Assembly: GCA_947561715.1 (NCBI GenBank)
Contig: OX387205.1
Span: 10,607,001-10,671,000, forward strand
Source: Ascidia mentula
Taxonomy: Eukaryota > Chordata > Ascidiacea > Phlebobranchia > Ascidiidae
Reading direction: 5' to 3'
Length of the DNA: 64,000 nt
In this document: positions 25,501-38,908 of the stretch, piece by piece
Layout of the letters: every line of letters starts with the position of its first letter
Position numbering within the stretch: position 1 is the first letter of the stretch
Notes under the pieces: generated by a model
The model's database searches: none
What the model saw: only the letters and a program-made list of their open reading frames with translations
What the model was told of the DNA's origin: nothing
Program-made: the position numbers and the translations under genes

Positions 25501-28500
25501 AGAACGAGCGAAGGGAGTGGCGCCAACTAGCGGGAGAGTGAAATTTCTTTGATGTTGCGGCGTCAGAAAACGGTTTCCTCTTTTGGCGGGCAACGATCGA
25601 CGGTAATTAGTGGGGATACACAGCTCTGTGCACGCCAAATTAACAAAACCACCTCAACAAATAGTCGAGCGGGTATGCATGCATTTAGTCCTATCGCATT
25701 TTGCGGCGTGTGCTTTTTTTAACTCGGATCGAGACAAGACACTGCCTGGCACAACGAACTGGACCTAAACAATTGAGGCCGCAGCGGGAGAGCAGAAAGA
25801 AGCGGGCCCGAAATGCCAGGGCCACAACTTCACGCCGAATTTGGTTCGTCCACGCCCTGGCAAGTTATCGCAAGAAGCTCGATCTGTCTGGCAGATCCTC
25901 AAGACCCATAGTTGTAAATGTCGAATCCTTTTAACGTGTTCGCACGTGCGGTAAATAAACAGTCAGTTATCAAAGGGGAGATTTTTCAGGGCAACCTTTA
26001 CGATATCGCGCATTACTTCTGCGACACGTGAAGTATATTTGGATTTTTCGAAGATTGCTAAATGCGATCACTTTTTTTAATTTATCCGTCGGGAAAAAGT
26101 GGAAAAAGTGTTATTTAGGTAACTTGTACATTCTGTCTGCACAATAAAGCTGGACAATTTGCGCAATACGAGTTAAATATTTAAAGGTGGGAAAAGATTT
26201 TTCATATCTAAGACCTTTTTTCTAATTGTCATGAGAATATACATTGCAATGAAAAGATGCTAAACCATGCAATGTCCCACGTAATAAGGTTTATACGCAT
26301 CCTTCTGCCATTAACATGGATTTACAAAAGAACACGATGAGATACTCGAAGATTTGGCGGGTAAGTGGGCGCTGGCGATTGGTCAAATCTACGCTAATCC
26401 CACATCAGTCATCGTTGAAGTGATGCCTGTTGTCACAGGGCGACACACGGTTTGGACAACTCGACGCACAGCAGCAAATGATTTTCATTGTTGCTAATTA
26501 CATATCTCCACTTGCGCATAGTTACAAGCGGGCACTTGAGGTCAAACGGCTTCCAAATATTAAGTGTCAGTCAAAAACGTTTCTTAGAGTATTATAATGT
26601 TTTTCGTCAAGGTAAACGGTCCTATTATTAAAAAAATAAGGTTTTCTCATACACTGTTGATGGCTTTTTACACTGGTATTTCGTGAGCAAATGTTTGTGG
26701 ACTAATAAAGAAAGCAATTAGGAACACCTTCAAATGATCTTAAATTTACCATAACATAAAGAACACGTATGAATGTGTAGTTTTCTGTAATTTGTGACAA
26801 TTGTGATTTGTCGTCACACTAATTTCAATAGAAACAAATGCCAAACGGGAACAGAACAAAAACTATGATATAATCTTACCTTTGCGCATTACATTCCCGA
26901 AATACACTTTTTTAGCTTGCGAACAATTCCATCGGTTGTAACGCAAATCAATAGCACAATTCTTCAGGCCAAGGTCGATTCCGTCGCCAATCTAACAATT
27001 AATATATTGTAATATTAAAAAATGTCGACGTTCTTGTATTATAAGTGCAGATCGACCCGTTATTAACTGTTTGTACATAATGCACAACCTTTTAGGACAA
27101 AAAAGATGAGACAAAACACACCAAATGTCGATATCGTACAAATAGGACTACAGAGACACCAAAATGAAAAACATTAAACAAGTGTACAGGGATCATTGAA
27201 GTTGTACCTCGTTAACAGTTTGTCTGTCGTTCCTACACATTTTATCCGCTTCTCCACCGGTTTTCCGGGCCCATTGGCAAAGTCGACTGGTGTCTACTAA
27301 TTTTGAACGACTGGAAGGAGACCTGTACATAACAAATACTAAGCTTGATATGCGATATTTGTATGAATGCAATTATAATCGTATAACAACAAGCATTGAG
27401 TGTGCTATATGCGTCAAATAAATGACAACATTTTAACACATAAATCAATTTTGAAAAATCATTTTGTGAATCAGGTGTTCCCAACAGTTGCGCAATATTC
27501 CAAGGGTATTGCGTAAAAAGGAACATTATTGCACAATCGATTTCGAAATGCCGCTGATTCAGAAATCCGGATTTTTTTAAATCCTGCCCAAAATAGGTGA
27601 CAAAATGGACCCTTCTTCAAAAAAGGTTTCGAAAATCCCTTTATTGAATTCATTGCGTAACCGACGGCAACTTGATACAAAATTCCTTTTCATCAGTTAA
27701 GGATTACGGACATCCAAAAACAGGCATAACTGTCTTGGTGGAAACCGTAAAACCGTAACAACGTCTCAAAGTCAGGTGTGGATATACGAGTCATGCCAAA
27801 CGATGGCAGCTCGTCAGCATTCAATATTTCATATCACAAAGCATCTATTTGTGCCGTACTGGACAGCTGTAGGTAAAAGATGGATTACAATGACTTGTTC
27901 AACATCTCACACCAGTTTGAGTTATCGGTTTAAATCCACTACTTTGCCGCGTGTTTATTGCATGGTGACAGACTGATGGATGTCACCATGTCGACTTCAA
28001 TGGGTATTTCTTGCAAAGCCGACTTTGTTATTTACTGGCTGCTACAATCGAATTATGATCCACTAAGTCTAAGGATTGGAAAAGGAATGCAAATTCGTCA
28101 CAGGAAGAAGGAAGAAATGCATCACATATAAAAATGTATGACATCAGATCGTTTATAGTTTCATGGAAATGGACGTTTTTGCAGTTATTAAGATTCTACT
28201 CTAATAGTCCACAAATTAATACTTCTAACAACCTATTTTGCACACGTAGTTTGGATGTAACAAAAAAACAATTTAGAACAGGGACACTCAGAATGTAGGC
28301 TAATGAACCGCATGGTGAAGCCAGGTTTAACACAACCCCTGAGGTGTTTATTTCTGCGGGCACTCGCAGGCCTTCAAAGACGAGAGCGTATTTAATTATT
28401 TATTGCCAACACCAGCTTCCCATATTACCAAGGCGGTTGGCAAACGAGATTCATTCACAAATATTGCTTCAAGACACAAAACCAGTTTAAAGTTTTTCTC

Positions 28501-31453
28501 CTGTATCGGCAGTCCATTAATTAAATTTTGTTGAATTGAAAAAATTTTGGTGCGGATATAAGTGGTACATATTTACACATAGTTAGTGTCATTAAACGTA
28601 CAAATTTTCCATTGGTGAGAACAGATTATTAATATTTTTCAGTTACATTTTCATTTACATGATTTAAACACATTACCTTCCAGCGCTCAGGATATTTTGG
28701 TATGTTTCCCGCCTTTTATGTAGCAGCTGAGAGGCAAAACAAAATCTACTGTTTTTGCACAATAGAAGGTTGTTTGTTAGTTTTCTGGAGATATGTAGGT
28801 ATATATGCGACAAACAGCCTAAAGGGGTGTGACTTGGACATTAAAACAGCTTTGTGGGGTAAGTACGTCAATTTGTCCAAATTACCAAGGATTGCGGCAA
28901 CAGAAAATAAGTAAAATAAAACCAAGCGGACTTTACCGTCTGCACCACAAATCTGATAGATATTTTTTGTATTTCTATTATCCTGCGGGGCAAATGACTC
29001 ACAATTAGATTCGTCCCTGTGACGTACATTAGGTTGCAGAAACTTCTAGGCCTTTAATATTTTATGACCAAGTACCGGTCTCTTGACATTATCACTGCGT
29101 CAATCTTGAAATGTCACTGGGGCATCTCCCAGACGGCCAATGTCGCGAAGCCAAGCGACACGCGCCAAGCGGCTCAGTGCGTAATCTCTTTCTAGTTTTA
29201 ATGGACCAAGCCTCGCCAAACGCATGAGAAATTGCCGACTTTAGTTTGTTTATCGCTACTTGCCAATGCGCGGATAAGTCCCACGATCATATTTAGCTAG
29301 CAAGCAAATCGCTCTGTGGCGTTGTTTGGCGCAGGATCGTCATCGGAAGTGCATCGGTGCGCATTAATCCGCGAAAAATGCGCTCGAATTTTGCATTGCT
29401 GAATGTAATGTGCGGGTCAGCATGCTGTGAGTGAGAAGCTGGGGCAACGTTTATATGGTAAGATTCTGTCATATCTCAAACACAACAAAAAATTGTGAGA
29501 GTTGATCACAATATTTATACCCACTTAGGCAAGGTGCGTGAATTTTTTTTACAAAATCCAAAACAATAATGTTCACACGAACTCAGTTGACTGTGACAAA
29601 TATACAAGGATACCATTGGACTGGGCCAAATAATACGCACGCATTTTATGCTGCAGTTGAATAAAATTGAATATTTTAGTCACTTTTATCTATTCTGGAG
29701 GGTATCTTTTTTACCTTTAGATGATGACCTTTTGGGGGCGCTGTACAATGACATGTGCGTCGACAAACGCACACTGCGCCATATATAAATAACAATCTTG
29801 ATATAAAGTGAGCACGTATAGATAGGTATCTTAGCAATAAGCACGGCCTGGAAACCCTGGAAATATATTTTAGGCCTTCCTGATTTCGCAGACAGCACGG
29901 TTTCAACGGATGAGCGAGGAGTTCATTGTTTATAGGTGATGCGAGAACGCCAAAACAGTCCCGGGCCAAGAGTGTGAGAGATGGGACGCACTGGGCATCT
30001 CAGGTCAGTCGCTGTTCGCCAACAGGTGCAGTGAATTTTTTTAACCGCACGGAACCCTTGCCGAGACACGGCAGGCGACAGGTTCACGAATTTCCGGTAT
30101 GGTCGCGTTGAAGTTGATCGATCACATTCGTTTTTCGGCCGACTGTGATTCACAGCCGTATGGACAGGTGCTGATCACTGCACTGTCTCTCAGCACCTTA
30201 GGTTTATGCATTGGTAAACTTGGGTCGTTTATGTGAAGGTAACGGTTCGGCCGAGATGTGACGGCGGAGATGGCTTCGCTGTTTACGAGTTCGATTTTTC
30301 ACGGTGGTCCGCAAGCGGACTTTCTTTCTGTGGCAAAATTAAGTCCTTGCAGTGCGCAGGCGATATCGGTATGCAATAACGTGTCGACAGCCAGGTGTAA
30401 TGTCGATTGATGCGAAATTATACCCACAAGTCCTCTTTGCAGTTTCTAAAGTAACTTATCCGCACGTTTGAAGTTGTAGAAGTTTAAAATTCAAAAACAA
30501 ACCCATTGATTAGAATATTGGTGTTGCTTTTTTTAACGTTTTATCCAGCCATGAATTGTTTATTCCAGAAAATTCCGGATGCACTTAATTAAAAAAATGG
30601 CTGCGTAATAAGGTTATTCCTGTCTCATAATTACCCTTTTTCGGGTCCAAGAATGTTACTTGATGGCGCCTTTGTAGTGCTTCTAATGCGCTAAATCCAC
30701 AGCTAACTTACAATAACCTCTAATCCGCATAAGGCGATGTTTGATTATTGATGTTAAAGGCTCAGCTTCCGCCTGTGCCATGCATTGCGGTTGTGTAGAA
30801 GCTGTATGAGGTGGTGCAAAACCAAACTAGCTCTGCACCTGCATCTATTGTTGACAAGCGTTTCAGTTTGTTTTGGTGTTAGGTTGAACTTACAGGCATC
30901 AGGTCGATCTAACTTCTTTATATGCCTTGGCATGCGATGAGAGGCGCTGAATACGCAAACTACCCGGACCTATTTCGCGCAAATATTGGAATTTTTGATT
31001 TGCCTACAGTCGATTATTGGCATCGCATGACGAACCGCGACGCAATTTCGAACGCGCATTTCTGAAACTTGAAATGTATCAAGTTATGTGCCGTGGCTTT
31101 GAAAGATTCGGACGCGTTTGCGGAGTCAAAATGTAAAAGAAGCTAAGATCGGACTCCGCAACCTCAATGGTTCAATATTATCAGCCACAAACCGGGAGTA
31201 GCTCTCACAGGTTTAACTTTAATAGGAAACTATACAACTTCAACAGTATTGTTCATCTGAACATATTGCGCAATTTTCGGAAAAGTATAGTAAACATCAC
31301 TTACCACCACATGGCTGACGTCCCGGTTAGGCAAATCATCAACAAAACAGCAAATAAAGGCTGACGACAACTGCTGCTGCTGGTCTTGTGAATGTTCCGA
31401 TGCTTTCTAACCCTCGATATAGTCAGTGATGACGTGCAGTCGTCTGATGTCAT
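19543..31453 (-). CDS. Wnt6: Wnt ligand, best matched to Wnt6
   Basis: Six exons on the minus strand: 31453-31305, 27310-27208, 26991-26880, 24088-23949, 23704-23498 and 20145-19543. Phases join to give 437 residues. A hydrophobic signal (PLFAVLLMICLTGTSA) precedes the Wnt core, which has YNRWNCS, FEWGGCGDNVDFGSRK and the lipid-attachment motif CHGLSGSC (Ser253). The C-terminal cysteine block contains APNKSKGSLGTFGRRC, LCCGRGYRTQ and a final YCL. WEWGGCGDDVDFG and the CAPN motif are typical of Wnt6, but Wnt1/3/10 are not excluded without a tree. Wnts are secreted, palmitoleoylated and bind Frizzled. Oddities are an Arg-rich insertion of roughly 45 residues in the last exon and a frame that stays open far upstream of the chosen ATG. 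Introns hold no second recognised gene. Confidence 0.9.
21627..21713 (+). repeat. Hammerhead-like relic, family 2, copy E, inside an 11-bp inverted repeat
   Basis: GGCACAAATAA (21627-21637) and its inverse TTATTTGTGCC (21703-21713) bracket CTGGTGAAG (from 21650) and ACAAAACGTCGG. The order matches copy D in the WSCD-like intron. Core bases are altered (CTGGTGA, AAAAC), so activity is unlikely. It lies in the last intron of the Wnt gene. Confidence 0.35.
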
Positions 31454-32128
31454 CCCACTGGCAGTCGGCAAAAATCGGGTTGATTTTTTGCTCACTAGTT
31501 TTTTATTGGAGGTATTCGAATCTTCCCGGAGACAACTCGTCGGAAAGTCGAGTAGATTCGGCGTTGCAGAGGAGGTTGAAGCGCTACTGTGCGTTGTTGA
31601 GTTGGAGGTGGCGTCCCGTGCGGGGATATTGCCGTATTTGTCAGCGCCAAACGAAATCACCGCGTCAACGCCGCTTTCAGTTGATCTAACTTCAATCGTT
31701 TTTCGCGTTCGGCAATAGGTTGCCGGGTAACTCTCGCGCTTCGACGAGGTGGATGTTGATTGCACACTGCGCCGGTGGCAAATTTGCTGAGCGCGGTCGA
31801 CGTCGCCAGTCGCGCGTCTCAGTCTCATAATCCTATGGTAAATGTCCATCGAAGCGGCGGTGGCTTCTCCTTGGTTCCCTGGTTGATTCGCAACTGTTGA
31901 CATCGCGCTTCTGCTGGCAAACATATGGAAGTTGTTTTTGCTTCCGCGCCGAGACTTTCCTATAAACAACCGCGGGGCAGCCTCTGTGTCTCTGATTTCG
32001 TCACCTCGCGCCTCGTTAATCGATCCTTGAATTGCGCAACTTCGTTTGGCGCTCTGAGACGCTGCTCCTCGTCGCTTACTTGCAGGTAATCCACGCCTTA
32101 ATTGCAACCCTTTGCGAGACGCCTGTTG
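31454..32128 (-). other. Open frame upstream of the Wnt start codon, in frame with exon 1
   Basis: The Wnt exon 1 frame stays open 5' of the chosen ATG for about 220 codons. It includes an in-frame ATG at 31924-31922 that would add 157 residues rich in Ser, Arg and Thr. A TATA-like tract (minus strand, 32225-32213) lies further upstream. If translated, the signal peptide would become an internal hydrophobic segment, which is unusual for a Wnt. I therefore treat this as 5' UTR or an alternative N-terminus. The frame is too long to ignore. Confidence 0.4.
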
Positions 32129-32212
32129 AAGGTCCTAGACACTATGGTCCTTATAGCCACCTGATAAGTTTTTCTGCAGGCATAAAATAAACTTGCGAAC
32201 ACCTTGTTGCCC

Positions 32213-32225
32213 TAATATATATATA
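32213..32225 (-). promoter_or_regulatory. TATA-like tract, candidate Wnt promoter
   Basis: TATATATATA-type tract read TTTATATATATAT on the minus strand, about 760 nt upstream of the chosen Wnt ATG and at the 5' edge of the open frame. It is near-palindromic, so orientation is not certain. Confidence 0.3.
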
Positions 32226-35200
32226 AACAGCTGAAGAAGAAAAAAAAAACTACATAACCTTTCGTGCAGCATTTAAAGAACGCCAATATGTCTTACAACG
32301 CCCTCAAGTCATTTGTACCATCCACTTGTAAGCCACCGTATCTCCACATGTCCATCGAGCAAGAAACTAAGGCGGGAGTCGTGACGACGACGGCGAATTA
32401 GATCTAATACCCTTGTATTGACTGCGTCCCTGACACGGTCCGAGCCTCACGTTCAAACACCGCGCCTTTATAACCAAAAAACCTCAAGGCTTTACCGTGC
32501 CCCATCGTGGCTATTTTGTATCCAATCGACACGGAATTTTGCGTCTTTCAGATCTATAAACAACACCTATTTGTTCTTTCAAGAAAAGATTTCAGCCAAG
32601 AGAAAAGCATAAGAGTGCGTAGTTGGGCAACCTGCCGCGCCCCACGATGTACGCATTTGAACTTATACAACGTTTAGTTTAACATTTGTGGCAATAAAAT
32701 TTCCGGCCAGATTCCAGCTCCTGATACAGGGAAAGGTGATTGCGCATCGCTGGTGCTTTACTATTTTAAACAATTTCGGAGGGCGTTTTGTCGAGGTGTG
32801 GCAAAGGGTGAGATCTTGAATAAATACATCAACTGGTTTCCTTTTATACATTATTTAATATTTTCTTTTTAAAATCAACTTTCGAACGCCACTTGTTGTC
32901 GTAACACAGATGGAAACTTTATATTTAAAATAACAATACAAAATGACCTCGTGCGAAAACGCAGTTTTATTTAAAACATACTCTTATCTTTAATATCACC
33001 AGGGCTATACACATGTGCTTTCTCTACGACTATTCCTGTTTTTGTTCCTCATACATTACCACTACCGCTCTATCAGTGGATCTTTCTTGTGGCTATACCT
33101 GATATGATATACAAATCCATGTTATAAATGTAGACTTAGATCATATCTACATCACAACAAGCCTTATTATCGCGTGCTCATTACCGTGGGGCCGAAGTTC
33201 GGCCTCACACAGGCAGAACTCCGCGTTTACGATTCAAATTTCTTCAAATCCTGCAGATAGCTTGTGGGCATGCTTTGATTCAAGTTTCAGGTTCTCAATG
33301 GCGAGTCTGAAGCCGAATAAGTAAAAAAATACCCTAAAGCTCTAATACACGTCACAAGCGGCCCACCGATTTCATTACTGCAAAAACCCGCTAAGACAGT
33401 TGGATCATTGGTTTGCTTAAATGCCGTAATGGCCTCCTTGTGCGTTTGTCGCATTAACGAGCTATGCGTTGGCGAATCTTTTAGGGAAATTTGATCAAGT
33501 TCAAAATCCGACGAAATCTCTAATGCGTCACGAACACATGTAATTTCAGGCCTGACATTTTTCTTTAGGCTTAGACAACGCAAAACCCACACCCAACATT
33601 CCATGTGGATTTATATAACACATTAAAAATGACCCAATCACATTTGTTGTTTTTCTGACCAAATTTGCATTGCTTTCCACCACAATCAATATTACATCTG
33701 CTATATCAATAAAGCTATATATTTGCGATGGGGCAACTTTTAGTTTGCTATTTAAAGTGTTGTCTGCGCAAAACGCGATACCACTGTATTAGTTATATCG
33801 TGTTTAACAGATCTACTCTTTTTAATGTTAACTTCGCCGCCTTGACACAGAAACTCTGACCCATGCATGTTATAAAATTTCTGTCTGCATCAACGTCTAC
33901 TGCGTTCCTCCGTTCCCAGCGTCATTTCCGCATCCTCAAAATGCGTTTCGACCACTCCCCGACTTCCGGCACATATCAGCCTTGCAGGTGGTCCACGGAC
34001 TTCCCCCCGTTGACGGGGTAATTGCTCGCAAACTCCACTTTGGCTTCGGAAACCGTCGATTATCTTTATAACTTATCTTTTGCGTGCTCGGGACCGGCGA
34101 CCCCGACCCGTCGACGTCATTAGAATAATTGCATGCGCGAACAAGGGCGACTTTAGAACAAGAATAACAAGACATGCGCGCGAACGACAACACGGTCGGC
34201 TTCATTTAATTGCGCCCCGCACACGAATTATTCGCCTTATCAAAATAAAGCACGGTAGCTTCGGCTGTTTGTGGACGTCTGTATGTCGGTGACGTGTCGG
34301 ACTTCGCCTCGATACCGACTGCATTATCTCAACCACGAATCTCGTTGCAAATTCTGTCTCTCTGACGCACATGTTTTTCACATTTACACAAAAAATTGGC
34401 AAAATTTAAACAGAATTTCACCTCGCGATAAACTTTATCAAACGCTGCAGGATTGTAAACCACGAGACGCTCTTTTGCAAACGAATTTTGTTGCAAACAC
34501 AAATTTATTCGCTATCTCAGTTTAACCCACGACCAATGAATAGAAAAATATTTCCTACCGACGACCTCTGACTCTTGCAAAATTTGCCCCACGTAGAAAA
34601 TTAAACAACACATTTTTAGCCTAACCCCAATTTTCCAAACGACCATCTATAAATTTTAATTAAAAAAAAATCACGATACAACAGCGGTTACATGGTTACT
34701 GTCGTACACTAAAAGGGCGTCATAGAAATTCACACCAAACCGACGGCGCCGTCGTCAGGGCTCTGCGGGAATCCAACCCACTAAATCCCGCAAGATTTGT
34801 CACTTTTACATTACATGCTTGATCCCTTGCTGTGGGAATGTCAACTGTTTCGCCCCTTCCGCTTACATCTGCTAGTTTCAACCTTGGTTTCTCACAAACA
34901 ACAAGGATAATTTGTTTTCTGCAACTCAAAACTGTTTTTGAGTTTAATACGGCATTGGCGACGGTTTTCTGCCATAAAATTTACATACAGTATATTCTTT
35001 GATCTGAGCTGTCTGTATAGTCGTTATCTCGAACTTACATAGAAATACAAAAATTACATTTTTTGACATAAAGTAATGTGTTTATGAAAGCAAAGCGTCG
35101 ATTGTAACTTGATGTACATGTACATGGCAGTATATTTACCAACATAAGTCACACAAAAACACTATGATCTTTAGTGATGTAAATGACCTGATGCTTGAAT

Positions 35201-38007
35201 TTAATTTTTCAAAGCTCTCACAAAGTCCTCATGTACAATCGGACACATTTATCGTTACGTTTCATCTAACTCGCCTGTAGAAAGCTCTTCGAATATGTTA
35301 TCCTTCCACTCAATGTTATGGCCAACACTGCACAGCGCAGTGCAGCCCGTTTGGTCTTCGCTGCAGTCGAAATGTTCTTGCGACGTGATTGGAGAATTAT
35401 GCTCATTATGGGATTAGACGACATTCTCTGGAGCGAGCGAGTACCACCTATACTCATTGCAGTCGGGCGCTTGGTGTCGCTATCACACACAACTTAAGAC
35501 GAAAACATGGACGGCATTTTTCTTGTTTCACAAAGACTGCGACGGCCAACTGTTGGGTTCCAGCTTAAATACAAATTACAAAGCGCCTCCATATAGAAGC
35601 GTTGCGCATAAACATCTTCAAACAATAACTGTTATTTCTCCATAATACACACAACCAAAACCTAATAGGTTCCTTTCTCTTGTAACTAAAGTCACGTTTG
35701 TATGGCACGCGCATTTATCAAAAGAAAAGACTGCAAAGCGGACAGCCCTCTGTTATCTCCTCCGATTTTGTTGTGTGATGGTCATGCTTAATTGTAATTG
35801 CTCTGTACCTCGCTGGGTGACCTTTTCCAGGGCAGCGGGTACGCAGAAAAGTGTGTCTTTTCGTTAGAAATGTAGCTTTTATAGCACGATAGCAAGTTGT
35901 TTTTGCTTCGTTAGACGAGCGTGTGTGTTTCTACTGTGTTTTGCTGCGTTTTGTCGCAGGAAAACCGACTAGTAATGTGTGCCTACGTTTGTAGCCCATG
36001 AAGCTGACGAGTATAATCTACATTGGACTGTGGTCGTGCTTAATTCGTTCAAATGGAATCGCAACATCATCCAAGCTATTAAAAAGTAAAATGCCGACTT
36101 TTACGACTATGATAATACCTGAAAACTGGGCAAGTATGTAATTTACGTTACGGAAGTATAACGTGTAGTTTCTCCTTTTAATAACATCACGGCCCAACAA
36201 GCCAGCAGCCCGCAAATTAACTTTCCAACAAAACTTGATCGGCTTCGCCTATCAAAAGCCTCTTTGATCTCGAAGCCATTGTTTATGGAAGGAAAGCCGG
36301 ATCATAATTGTGACGTCACAGAGACACGTGACCTGGCGACCCGCGCGTTTCATGTTGCCACTACCTGGCGCCGGGGCTCTTGTTGGTTTAGAAAAGGCTA
36401 TTTCTGTACTATATCTTAAGTGTCAGAGGTATGTTATAATGTATTGAGCCTAAAGGTTTTAGAAAGTCTTACTTTTGATGAACAAAGTGAAGTATTTCCT
36501 ATACCAGGAAACGCGAAACATATTTTTTGTTCAATCAGACTCCTTACGTTAATCGTAAAATATACCCTCGATTTATCCCTTTTTCTCGAATAGACAGAAT
36601 ATAATTTAAAAAACATCATTTTTTTAACTCTCGTTTGAAAGCCCTTCCCATCCTGGCGACGGAGACTGTAGGCTGTGTTTGGATGGCGTAAGGACCCTCG
36701 TGTGCGAGCTAAGAGCAAAGGACTGTATCGTTTTTATCAAAACAAATCGAATCGATCCTGATACGCCAACTTATCCCCAGCCTTATCCTATATGTTAAAA
36801 CTTAAGTGACAATAATGAGTGTACAAATGCCCACAACACGTTTCATGGCGACTTATTGCAAAAATAACATTTATATCACAACTTTCAAACGGGTTTGTTC
36901 ACAGTATTCTAAAAATGATAATTTTTTTGTTATAAACCATAACATAGCAAATGGCAATTTACAGCCTTTTAACAAAACAAATTACAAGTTGATTATGTTT
37001 ACCGTCACGATACTGTGCGGAAGAAGCCGATTAAAATAGCTATAATAAGCCCAAAGAACTAAAAAATGCGGCATTGTCCTCTTGCTGTTACCAACGGCGA
37101 CCGAGTGCGTCACAGTCATGCGCTTTATGACGTCACGGCGGTGGGTCGGGAGTGCATTTCGCGGCAATCGGCCATTCATGATACTGGGGTGGGGATGCAA
37201 AGAAAACCCTCCTTGTGATGTGCCTGAATCGACCGCCTCCCTTTAATAACAACTGCTCGCCACTCGACATACCTGCCACTGTATCTATGGCGAAACTTCA
37301 TGACCTGGACTTTTATAAGGTCTGACAACCAGTGAATATTGGTATGAGTAATTGGACAGGTGCGAACGAGTGATGTAACCGCTTCCTTTTAAGGCTTGTG
37401 CTCGCCGAGAAAATAAGTTAAGTTCTGGACACCTAAGGGATTTTTCCATTGTTGCATAGGCACTGCCGAAAAAAAGCTAAATCAAACCGATCAACAAGTT
37501 AATCTCAATCATTCCAAAGCCGACCTGTATTACGTAAGGCGTTAAACTGGTGACATCACGTCACAAAAAATAATGCAATTGTCCCCCACACACAGTAAAT
37601 TGCCATTTATTTCCCAACCACTGCCTTATCAACAACAAAAAGCACACGCAATGCAAGACCAATCTCCGTCTGTATCTATAAACGGTGTAACCCGATTCCT
37701 GTGCTACTGAAAATCGCCTTGAGGGCTCCCAGAAGTTAAAATCGCCGCGAATTAAATCCGATAGCAAGTGTTGGGTTTTATAGCATTGATCTTACTGCCA
37801 AGTCGCCCTTCAATCATTCTAGGCAAAAATTTTATGACACAGAACATTTCTTACGTAATAAAGCTGTTTTGGAACTTGCTAAACTGAAAATAATCTAGTT
37901 TTTTGTTGAAAAATGTCGCTTATTCCCACGGGTTTGATACTTATTATGAAAGATATTCAGCATATCTGGGCTCCTAAATGATATTTCAAACGTTACGGTA
38001 GATGAGT
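32226..38007. other. Gene-poor region between the Wnt gene and the 38-kb gene
   Basis: Apart from the open frame at 33287-33604 (listed separately), only short overlapping open frames on both strands are present and none shows domain motifs, good splice boundaries or signal peptides. Confidence 0.35.
33287..33604 (-). CDS. Unrecognised 105-residue open frame
   Basis: Single open frame with ATG at 33604-33602 and TGA at 33289-33287. The composition is protein-like, including RPEITCVRDALEISSDFEL, HKEAITAFKQTNDPTVLAGF and a hydrophobic segment near the end. No known motif was recognised. A TATA-like tract at 33617-33609 lies only a few bases upstream of the ATG, too close to serve as the promoter for this start. 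It could be a lineage-specific gene, an exon of a longer gene, or a transposon remnant. Confidence 0.25.
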   Translation of the reverse strand: MECWVWVLRCLSLKKNVRPEITCVRDALEISSDFELDQISLKDSPTHSSLMRQTHKEAITAFKQTNDPTVLAGFCSNEIGGPLVTCIRALGYFFTYSASDSPLRT

Positions 38008-38908
38008 TGGCTGGGCTTCCGCCTTTGGAAACTGAGAAAATATTGCTGCATTTCACTCACTGTAGCAAAGCCTGCTGCCTGATACAATTTACCGCAAACT
38101 CGATCAAACACATTAGATAATTGGGATACTAAATAATTCGTTTTTTGTGGTCGCGAGTCTTCTACATCCCACAAACATAAGAAAAACAAAACTTATTCGT
38201 TGTAAACGAACAGCTGTTGAAAGCGGAAAAACTAAACGTTGCGTCGTTGATTTCTAGTAAAATTGCTAACGTGCACAAAAGTTTGCGAGTTGCTTGAACC
38301 ACTCGTAGTGAATCCATAAACTTCCTGCCAACACTACCTGAGGTTCTAATTCTGAAGCCATTAGCCTTTGAGGAGCGACCGCTTTATGAACTGTTACGGT
38401 GCATCTTCGCCTTTTGTACCACACCTTTAGCGCCGCTGGTGGGGTATATAAATTGCAGGTGCTTCCAAAAAAAATAAAGCTTGGTATAATGTTTCTTACA
38501 ATAGGATAATATAATATATATATACCGGTAGAGAATACTTTTATGTGGCTTTATGTTATCAAATGTTCTATGTTCACGAAAAGCATAAACATTTTTGCAC
38601 CTAATAGTTATTCTCAAAATTAGAACATAACCTTCACTGACTGTGTAATCAATATGAGATATGTTTAATTGAGACTTGCCCATTTGAGATAATCGCTCGT
38701 TTATGTCGCCGAGAAACACAGCCTCGTCCCAAGGTGGCACAGAACGATTAAAATAGAAGCCGGGCGTCGGTGCAAACGGCAACCAACATCCACAAGTTCA
38801 TAAAAATTACGCTTTCGGAATCTCTCGATTGCGATTCCACACCGAGCCAGCCACGTGGACCGGCTCAATGCACCATGAACGGTGAAAGCCCTTTTATTGA
38901 AACCCTCC
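38008..38908 (-). CDS. Unrecognised two-exon gene, possibly with a frame break
   Basis: The 3' part is well supported. An exon ending ...HIDYTVSE at donor GAAG|GTTATG (about 38633) joins in phase to an exon starting after GATGTAG (about 38162). That exon reads EDSRPQKTNYLVSQ, VCGKLYQAAGFATVSEMQQ and KPSQLIYRNV to a TGA at 38008. Upstream, the frame PPWDEAVFLGDINERLSQ looks coding but meets a stop near 38812. A different frame starting at ATG 38908-38906 (MEGFNKRAFTVHGALSRS...FYELVDVGC) also looks coding. Either a short intron was missed, there is a frameshift, or translation starts at the inner ATG of MGKSQLN (75 residues). No family was recognised. Confidence 0.4.

Noticed and set aside
24836..25552. 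Open frames on the plus strand inside a Wnt intron (near 24891-25082 and 25280-25552)
   Set aside because: They look mildly protein-like, but have no good ATG or splice boundaries, no motif, and a comparable open frame lies on the opposite strand in the same GC-richer tract.
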